Below, one piece after another: positions 1 to 4,372 of a stretch of DNA of 10,625 nucleotides. The DNA lies in the NCBI GenBank assembly GCA_025352345.1, contig JANXTP010000371.1, positions 1-10,625 on the forward strand. Reading direction: 5' to 3'. Under the pieces are notes generated by a model, which did not search any database, was not told where the DNA came from, and saw only the letters and a program-made list of their open reading frames with translations. Position 1 is the first letter of the stretch. Every line of letters starts with the position of its first letter. This stretch comes from Burkholderiales bacterium. GTDB lineage: Bacteria > Pseudomonadota > Gammaproteobacteria > Burkholderiales > Burkholderiaceae_C. The position numbers were made by a program, and so were the translations under genes.

Positions 1-1
1 C

Positions 2-100
2 TTCCTGGTCGCGCGATCGAAAGATCTGTCGCACGGCCGCGCGCCAGCCGTGCCGCCGGTCGTCGAGCCCGGGCTGGCGCTTGCTGAAGCTGTCGCTTAA
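2..100 (+). CDS. C-terminal tail of an upstream gene (partial)
   Basis: This frame is open from the left edge of the window and stops at TAA 98-100, 46 bases before cynS. The 32 residues (starting FLVARSKDLSHG and ending ALAEAVA) have ordinary protein composition, and roughly three quarters of the codons end in G or C. The tail is too short to identify. In many proteobacteria cynS follows cyanate/nitrate ABC transporter genes, so a transporter ATPase or permease tail is possible, but that is inference from context only. The frame running in phase into cynS is also open and has even higher third-position GC. Its translation is rich in Arg, Ser, Cys and Trp and reads through the cynS ribosome binding site, so I prefer this one. 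Confidence 0.4.
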   Translation, partial: FLVARSKDLSHGRAPAVPPVVEPGLALAEAVA

Positions 101-146
101 ATCACCGCCCGAAAACAACGTCCCCCACACAACACAAGGAGCACCC

Positions 147-590
147 ATGAACCGCAACGACGTCACCGAATTGATCATCGAAGCCAAGGTCAAGAAGGGC
201 ATCAAATGGGACGACGTGGCGAAGAAGATCGGCCTGAGCAAGGAGTGGGTGACCGCCGGCTGTCTGGGCCAGATGACCTTCGACGCAAAGCAGGCGAAGG
301 TGGTCGCAAAGATTTTTGGTTTGGATGCCGAGGCCGAGAAATGGCTTCAGGTCGTGCCATACAAGGGCTCGCTGCCCACGAGCGTGCCGACCGACCCGCT
401 GATCTACCGCTTCTACGAACTCGTGAGCGTCTACGGCACCACCTTCAAGGAGTTGATCCACGAAGAGTTCGGCGACGGCATCATGAGCGCGATCGATTTC
501 AAGATGGATTTGACCCGCGAGCCGAATGCGGCCGGCGACCGGGTCAGCATCGTGATGTCAGGCAAGTTCTTGTCGTACAAGACCTACTGA
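147..590 (+). CDS. cynS: Cyanate hydratase (cyanase)
   Basis: Cyanase is a cytoplasmic decamer in the family. It catalyses bicarbonate-dependent breakdown of cyanate to carbamate and CO2, and carbamate then yields ammonia, so it serves detoxification and nitrogen supply. The product is 147 residues, near the usual ~150. Residues 1-75 form the helix-turn-helix-like N-terminal domain (KIGLSKEWVTAGCLGQ at 27-42), and 80-147 form the catalytic domain. The three catalytic residues known from E. coli (Arg96, Glu99, Ser122) are all present as Arg88, Glu91 and Ser114, in LIYRFYEL and GIMSAIDF. The ATG at 147 has a good ribosome binding site, AAGGAG at 136-141, five bases upstream; an earlier in-frame ATG at 81 lacks one. 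Copy A of the dispersed repeat begins 12 bases after the stop and may act as the transcript end. A sampled line (421-480) gives 35/60 GC, below the trp-mlt genes. Confidence 0.97.
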   Translation: MNRNDVTELIIEAKVKKGIKWDDVAKKIGLSKEWVTAGCLGQMTFDAKQAKVVAKIFGLDAEAEKWLQVVPYKGSLPTSVPTDPLIYRFYELVSVYGTTFKELIHEEFGDGIMSAIDFKMDLTREPNAAGDRVSIVMSGKFLSYKTY

Positions 591-601
591 CATCGCTGCG
601 A

Positions 602-736
602 GGCTGCCGAGGGAGTGGGGTGACCGGCTCCGCTCATGTCCCCCAGGCCGGTTCACTGTCCGTTCGTTTCGGATAAAGCTGATCCGGCCCTCCTCCTTTA
701 CTTCGCTGCGCCGGTCACCCCACGCCGTCGGCAGCC
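602..736 (-). repeat. Dispersed repeat copy A (arm type I - core - arm type I)
   Basis: This 135-base intergenic element has 26-base terminal arms at 602-627 and 711-736 that are inverted complements at 24 of 26 positions. The core between them, read on the minus strand, contains an AAAGGAGGAGGG run, a GGCCGG/CCGGCC pair (684-689 with 646-651), a CCGAAACGAACGG hairpin and then GGGGGACATGA. Positions 643-701 are an exact reverse complement of 10567-10625 (59 bases, ending only at the window edge), and 685-723 equals 10429-10467 exactly (39 bases). Weak similarity to copy C continues outside the arm to about 763. The whole unit could fold as one long hairpin in RNA or a cruciform in DNA. It carries no gene; short open frames across it are repeat-derived. 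Its place 12 bases after cynS suggests a role in ending or stabilising that transcript, which is inference. Confidence 0.9.
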
Positions 737-842
737 AGCGCCGTTGCGGTATGCAAAGGGTTCAACACCGATGCCGTCGGGGAGTAAATGAGGGTGCGAC
801 ATTTGCCCGCAGTCCAGAACTTTGTCAAAAGGCGGCAAGCAG

Positions 843-2069
843 ATGAGGCCTATCCATCCAAAGCTATCCCAGCTGATCGACGGGCTCGATCAGATCAACG
901 GGGCTCGCAGGCTAGAGTTGATGACGGAGCGTGATGGCCCGGGCGAGTACGTGGCTCGACGCATCGAGCTTGCGCAGAGTAGGCCTGCTGATGAGTACGC
1001 CAGCCACGGCATGGAACCGTTAGCTGAGTTCGAAGGGAATGAGTTTGGGGATGCCCCGAATTTCGCAGAGCCCGTTTTTTGTTTCCCGGACGGCGTGAAT
1101 GAGGAGGACGTGGTTCGCCAATTGGCGGGGGCGCAAGGCGACGAGTTCAAGCGGCAGGCACTCGCGCGCGGCATCGACGCCTATGGCTGGTACATGACCT
1201 TTCACCAGAAGGCTTTGCAAATGGGGGTCTACATCCCCATCGAGGGCGTAGCAGCTCTCGCCGTCCACGCACTTTCCTCCACGCCGATCACCTGGGCTTC
1301 GAAGCTGAGCTTTTCGCTTCAATTCATCCTGGCTCACGAAAGATTCCACTACGCGGCGGATGTGGGGATCGGCCGCATCGAGTGCATCCTGGAATGGCCG
1401 ATGTGGTGGCCGATTCGCGAAAGCCGTGATCTCGCAACCATGATCAATTTGGAGGAGCAGCTTGCGACCGCATTCGCATTGCGGCGCCTCCGATACAGCC
1501 GCGAACTTGGGGCCAACAAGGCCTACCGAGATTTGGTGGCCTTCACCAAGACACTCCCTCCCGGTTATCGCGTTGGCTACAAGCTGGTCAACTCTCGCGC
1601 CGACCTTGAGGACGAGTTGTTGAGGCTGCCCATGAAATCCTGGAAAAGCGCTTTCGACACTGACGCGCAATTTGGCGCTGGATTACATCACTTGTACCCC
1701 GCCTTTCAGCAGCACGAACTCAACCGTTGTCCGACTCATGTTCTCGTGGATCAGGCGCGAATAACGCTGAAGGACCTTCCATTCCATCTGATCATGTCGG
1801 TGCAGGCTATGACCGAAAGCAATGCCTTCCTGAAGCGCCTCCAAAGGCTGCCTGCATCCGTCAGGACCAAATGGGAGAAGACCCGTCGACTGCTGGCGGA
1901 GTCGGTCGGCTTTGCTGGTCTCGATTTCAAGCCTTGGCCGCCGGGCGGGCAAGGCTGCTTTTCCGTTCGAGTAGATCGCTCAATCAGGGCCCATCTTCGT
2001 TTTGCATCAGCGGAGCAGTCTTGGATTGCAGAATCAATAGGCGCTCACGATGAACTGGGACATGGCTAG
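843..2069 (+). CDS. HExxH zinc-peptidase-like protein with C-terminal RelE/ParE-like domain
   Basis: I do not recognise this 408-residue protein as a member of a described system. Residues 1-140 show no motif I know. The segment AHERFHYAAD carries an HExxH zinc site at 165-169, and NLEEQLATAFALRR at 202-215 resembles the ExxxAxxFA helix that supplies the third ligand in ImmA/IrrE (M78-like) peptidases, with Glu204 or Glu205 the candidate. Residues ~331-408 look like a RelE/ParE-type toxin fold: a helical pair (LPASVRTKWEKTRRLLAES), then strands SVRVDRSIRAHLRF (374-387) and WIAESIGAHDELGHG (394-408). No antitoxin gene is adjacent. The ATG at 843 follows an AAAAGG purine run 10 bases upstream; an in-frame TTG at 822 would add seven residues but lacks a ribosome binding site. 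Lower GC than the flanks suggests transfer. Possible roles, all inferred, are a protease-regulated toxin, a defence protein or a stress regulator. The toxin domain could be inactive. Confidence 0.8.
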   Translation: MRPIHPKLSQLIDGLDQINGARRLELMTERDGPGEYVARRIELAQSRPADEYASHGMEPLAEFEGNEFGDAPNFAEPVFCFPDGVNEEDVVRQLAGAQGDEFKRQALARGIDAYGWYMTFHQKALQMGVYIPIEGVAALAVHALSSTPITWASKLSFSLQFILAHERFHYAADVGIGRIECILEWPMWWPIRESRDLATMINLEEQLATAFALRRLRYSRELGANKAYRDLVAFTKTLPPGYRVGYKLVNSRADLEDELLRLPMKSWKSAFDTDAQFGAGLHHLYPAFQQHELNRCPTHVLVDQARITLKDLPFHLIMSVQAMTESNAFLKRLQRLPASVRTKWEKTRRLLAESVGFAGLDFKPWPPGGQGCFSVRVDRSIRAHLRFASAEQSWIAESIGAHDELGHG

Positions 2070-2145
2070 ACTATCTTGAGTGCTGCGAGCTCAGCCTCTG
2101 CACTCAGGAACAGCAGCCTCCAACGTTGTCGCATTCAAAGACTTC

Positions 2146-2161
2146 AAGCGGCAGACCGCTT
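2146..2161. terminator. Small hairpin downstream of the cassette gene
   Basis: AAGCGG (2146-2151) and CCGCTT (2156-2161) are perfectly complementary around the loop CAGA, 77 bases after the stop of the fusion gene. No T-run follows on either strand, so it is not a canonical Rho-independent terminator. It may simply help close the transcript, or be chance. Confidence 0.25.
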
Positions 2162-2173
2162 CAGTGGTGACAG

Positions 2174-2302
2174 GAGCGCTGCGGTGGGCCGCTGTGTTGA
2201 GTGAAGTCAAGGAGGAGGGCCGGCGCCACTCGAGCCGAAACGAATGGCTCGTGACCCCGCCCGGGGGACATGAACGCAACACAGCGGCCCATCGCAGCGC
2301 TC
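2174..2302 (+). repeat. Dispersed repeat copy B (arm type II - core - arm type II)
   Basis: This 129-base element lies between the 3' ends of the cassette gene and trpE. Its 26-base arms at 2174-2199 and 2277-2302 are inverted complements at 25 of 26 positions. They begin GAGCGCTGCG and are unrelated to the type I arms of copy A. The core shares AAGGAGGAGGGCCGG and CCGAAACGAA with A and D, then GGGGGACATGA. Its inner hairpin is the best formed in the family: CGAGCC (2231-2236) pairs with GGCTCG (2246-2251). I saw no target duplication: the left flank ends in TGACAG and the right begins ACGCAC. It carries no gene. It probably lies in the shared 3' region of two convergent transcripts. Confidence 0.9.
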
Positions 2303-2348
2303 ACGCACGGAACTGCGCAGTGAGGGCGTGTCGAAAAGCAAGCCCGAA

Positions 2349-3854
2349 TCAGAACCCTTCTTCGACCAGCTCCGCCGCACGGATCAGTGCGCGGGCCTTG
2401 GCTTCGGTTTCGCGCCATTCCAGCTCGGGCACCGAATCGGCGACAACCCCCGCGGCCGCTTGCACGTAGAGCATCTGGTCCTTGACGATGCCGGTGCGGA
2501 TCGCGATGGCCACGTCCATGTCGCCTGCGAAGCTCAGGTAGCCGCAGGCGCCGCCGTAGATGCCGCGCTTGACGGGCTCCAGCTCGTCGATGATCTCCAT
2601 CGCCCGCACCTTCGGCGCACCGGTCAGCGTGCCGGCAGGGAAGGTTGCTTTCAGCACATCGAGGTTGGTGATGCCGTCCTTCAGCAACCCTTCGACGTTG
2701 CTGACGATGTGCATCACGTGCGAGTAGCGCTCGACGGTGAACGCCTCGGTGACCTTGACGCTGCCGGTCTTCGCGATGCGGCCGATGTCGTTGCGCGCCA
2801 GGTCGATCAGCATCACATGCTCGGCGCGCTCCTTCGGATCGGCGCTGAGTTCGGTTTCGAGTTCGAGGTCGAGTTCCGGGGTGCTGCCGCGCGGTCGGGT
2901 GCCAGCCAGCGGGCGGATCGTCACCTTGTCGCCGTGGGCCGTGTGCTCGCGGCGCACCAGGATTTCGGGCGATGCGCCGACGATCTGGAAGTCACCCATG
3001 TCGTAGAAATACATGTACGGCGACGGGTTCAGCGAGCGCAGCGCGCGGTACAAACTCAGCGGACTGGCGCGGTAGGGCTTGCGCAGCCGCTGGCCGACCT
3101 GCACCTGCATCATGTCGCCGGCGGCGATGTATTCCTTGGCCTTCAGCACCGCGGCGATGTAGTCGTCTTTCGCAAAGTCGCGCAGCACCTCGTTCGGCGC
3201 ACAGCGTTCGACAGCCGGTGCCGACACGCTGTTCTTCAGCTTGTCGAACAGCGCGTTCAGGTGGCGTTTGGCGTTGGCGAGTGAGTCGGGCTGGGCCGGG
3301 TCGGCATAGACGATCAGCGACAGCCGCCCCGACAGGTTGTCGATCACCGCCAGCGCTTCGCATTGCAGCAGCAGGATGTCGGGCGTTCCCAGGCCGCCGG
3401 GCAGTTCGGTGTGCGCGAGCTTCGGTTCGATGGCGCGCACTGCGTCGTAGCCGAAGTAGCCGGCCAGGCCACCACAAAAGCGCGGCAGGCCCGGTTGCAG
3501 TGCCACCTTGAAACGCTGCTGGTAGTCGGCAATGAAATCCAGCGGGTTGCCCGCATGCATTTCCACGACGACGCCGTCGGTCACCACCTCGGTGGTGAAG
3601 CCGGTCGCCCGCAGCAATGTGCGCGCGGGCAGCCCGATGAAGGAATAGCGCCCGAAGCGTTCGCCGCCCACCACCGATTCGAGCAGGAAGCTGTGTCGCC
3701 GGTGCGTGTCCGACGGCTGGCCCGCGTCATCGGTGCAGGCCAGCTTCAGGTACAGCGACAGCGGCGTTTCCAGATCGGCAAACGCCTGCGCGATCAGCGG
3801 GATGCGGTTGTAGCCGTCGGCGGCCAGGCGGGCGAATTCGGTGTCGGAGATCAC
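2349..3854 (-). CDS. trpE: Anthranilate synthase component I
   Basis: TrpE converts chorismate to anthranilate, using ammonia channelled from the TrpG glutaminase, as the first committed step of tryptophan synthesis in the cytoplasm. The 501-residue product is full length. The N-terminal domain spans about 20-170 and the chorismate-binding domain about 228-490. Tryptophan-feedback motifs are present: LLES at 57-60 and NPSPYMYF at 276-283. Active-site motifs include PLAGTRPRG (315-323), HVMLIDLARND (346-356), FPAGTLTGAPKVRAMEI (405-421) and YGGACGYL (433-440). The start is GTG at 3854-3852, preceded by GGAGGG nine bases upstream. No TrpG domain is fused and no trpG follows: 45 bases after the stop comes repeat copy B. 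In many Burkholderiales trpE heads or sits in a trpE-trpG-trpD-trpC run, so the partner subunit must be encoded elsewhere. No tryptophan-rich leader peptide was found upstream. Confidence 0.97.
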   Translation of the reverse strand: MISDTEFARLAADGYNRIPLIAQAFADLETPLSLYLKLACTDDAGQPSDTHRRHSFLLESVVGGERFGRYSFIGLPARTLLRATGFTTEVVTDGVVVEMHAGNPLDFIADYQQRFKVALQPGLPRFCGGLAGYFGYDAVRAIEPKLAHTELPGGLGTPDILLLQCEALAVIDNLSGRLSLIVYADPAQPDSLANAKRHLNALFDKLKNSVSAPAVERCAPNEVLRDFAKDDYIAAVLKAKEYIAAGDMMQVQVGQRLRKPYRASPLSLYRALRSLNPSPYMYFYDMGDFQIVGASPEILVRREHTAHGDKVTIRPLAGTRPRGSTPELDLELETELSADPKERAEHVMLIDLARNDIGRIAKTGSVKVTEAFTVERYSHVMHIVSNVEGLLKDGITNLDVLKATFPAGTLTGAPKVRAMEIIDELEPVKRGIYGGACGYLSFAGDMDVAIAIRTGIVKDQMLYVQAAAGVVADSVPELEWRETEAKARALIRAAELVEEGF

Positions 3855-3902
3855 GTTGCGGGGCCCTCCACGGCCTCATGGCGGCGCTCAACGGCCTTTC
3901 CC

Positions 3903-3908
3903 ATTATC
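3903..3908 (-). promoter_or_regulatory. Candidate -10 element for trpE
   Basis: On the minus strand the sequence CTGATAATGGG places GATAAT, five of six matches to TATAAT, about 50 bases before the GTG start of trpE. No good -35 hexamer is visible at 16-18 bases, so strength and factor dependence are uncertain. The ~100-base gap to apaG must hold divergent promoters. Confidence 0.35.
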
Positions 3909-3944
3909 AGCGCGGCGCTCGGCGGGGCGGCCTCAACCGCTGCC

Positions 3945-3950
3945 TAGAAT
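3945..3950 (+). promoter_or_regulatory. Candidate -10 element giving a leaderless apaG transcript
   Basis: TAGAAT lies exactly six bases before the A of the apaG ATG at 3957, which is where transcription would be expected to start. There is no Shine-Dalgarno sequence before this ATG, and the -35 region (around 3922-3927) is GC-rich and non-consensus. The same arrangement recurs before the gene at 7759. Confidence 0.45.
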
Positions 3951-3956
3951 GCAGTG

Positions 3957-4331
3957 ATGGCCCATCCCGAATTCACCTGCTCTGTCTCTGTGCGGCACCT
4001 GCCCGAGCAATCGGATCCGAAGGAGCAGCTGTACGCCTTCGCCTACACCGTGACGATCCGCAATACCGGCGACATCACCGCGCAGCTGATCGCACGGCAC
4101 TGGATCGTCACCGACTCCCAAGATCACCGCGACGATGTGCGCGGCCTCGCGGTCGTCGGGCACCAGCCTGTGCTGAAGCCGGGCGAACATTTCGAGTACA
4201 CCAGCTGGACCCGCATCGCGACGCCGCATGGCACGATGCGCGGCACTTTCTTGTGTGTGACCGACGCCGCCGAGCCCTTCGATGCGCCGGTGCCTGAATT
4301 CGGCCTGACGCTCGCGTCGGCGCTCCACTGA
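3957..4331 (+). CDS. apaG: ApaG family protein (DUF525)
   Basis: ApaG is a small fibronectin-III-like beta-sandwich protein. It is often annotated as a Co2+/Mg2+ efflux protein from work on Salmonella CorD, but its biochemical role is unsettled. The 124-residue product covers the family fold: FTCSVSVRHLPEQS near the start, YAFAYTVTIRNTGDITAQLIARHWIVTDS in the middle, the VVGHQPVLKPGEHFEYTS turn, and HGTMRGTFLCVTD near the end. The GxGxxG-like turn often quoted for the family reads VVGHQP here. I chose ATG 3957; the GTG at 3954 immediately before it is in frame and would add one residue. Neither has a ribosome binding site, which fits leaderless expression. It diverges from trpE; in several Burkholderiales rpe and gph lie between these genes, and they are absent here. 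Its stop overlaps a second ATG (TGATG at 4329-4333). Confidence 0.93.
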   Translation: MAHPEFTCSVSVRHLPEQSDPKEQLYAFAYTVTIRNTGDITAQLIARHWIVTDSQDHRDDVRGLAVVGHQPVLKPGEHFEYTSWTRIATPHGTMRGTFLCVTDAAEPFDAPVPEFGLTLASALH

Positions 4332-4372
4332 TGGTGGGCTTGCCCTTCGGGCGCGCCGCCGGCACGCATTGA
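4331..4372 (+). other. Possible 13-codon coupling ORF between apaG and the next gene
   Basis: An ATG at 4331 overlaps the apaG stop as TGATG and opens a frame of 13 codons (MVGLPFGRAAGTH). That frame ends at TGA 4370-4372, overlapping the TTG start at 4369 as TTGA. Neither junction has a separate ribosome binding site. Stop-start overlaps at both ends would let ribosomes pass by re-initiation from apaG to the membrane-protein gene. This may be chance; there is no evidence that the peptide itself matters. Confidence 0.25.

Larger units (their letters stand above)
602..2302. other. Lower-GC accessory cassette bounded by inverted repeat copies
   Basis: The peptidase-toxin fusion gene lies between copy A (602-736, core on the minus strand) and copy B (2174-2302, core on the plus strand). 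Hand counts give 35/60 GC at 1321-1380 and 1801-1860, against 42/60 at 2581-2640 and 44/60 at 8581-8640. The cassette separates cynS from trpE and occupies the place where trpG would be expected. No transposase, integrase, tRNA attachment site or target duplication was seen at its edges. The unit is therefore a compositional and structural island rather than a proven mobile element. Outside the repeats and the gene, 737-842 holds only the gene's 5' region with no convincing promoter, and 2070-2173 holds one small hairpin. Confidence 0.5.

Noticed and set aside
81..146. Extended N-terminus of cynS from ATG 81
   Set aside because: It adds 22 residues absent from the cyanase family and reads through the AAGGAG ribosome binding site of ATG 147.
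602..736. CRISPR array or tRNA in the repeat-bearing intergenic regions
   Set aside because: Copies are few, about 130 bases long, not regularly spaced and in both orientations; no cloverleaf or spacer pattern is present.
822..842. TTG start for the fusion gene at 822
   Set aside because: It has no ribosome binding site. ATG 843 has a purine-rich AAAAGG run about 10 bases upstream, so the shorter 408-residue form is preferred.
602..2302. Insertion sequence or composite transposon
   Set aside because: The inverted copies flank one gene, but no transposase or target duplication is visible, and the gene between them does not resemble a transposase.
2328..3284. Long plus-strand open frame opposite trpE
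   Set aside because: It lies wholly antisense to a clearly conserved trpE and is rich in His, Arg and Ala, as expected of a complementary-frame shadow in high-GC DNA.
3855..3956. trp attenuator with leader peptide before trpE
   Set aside because: No short frame with clustered Trp codons and no terminator/antiterminator pair could be found in the ~100-base gap.
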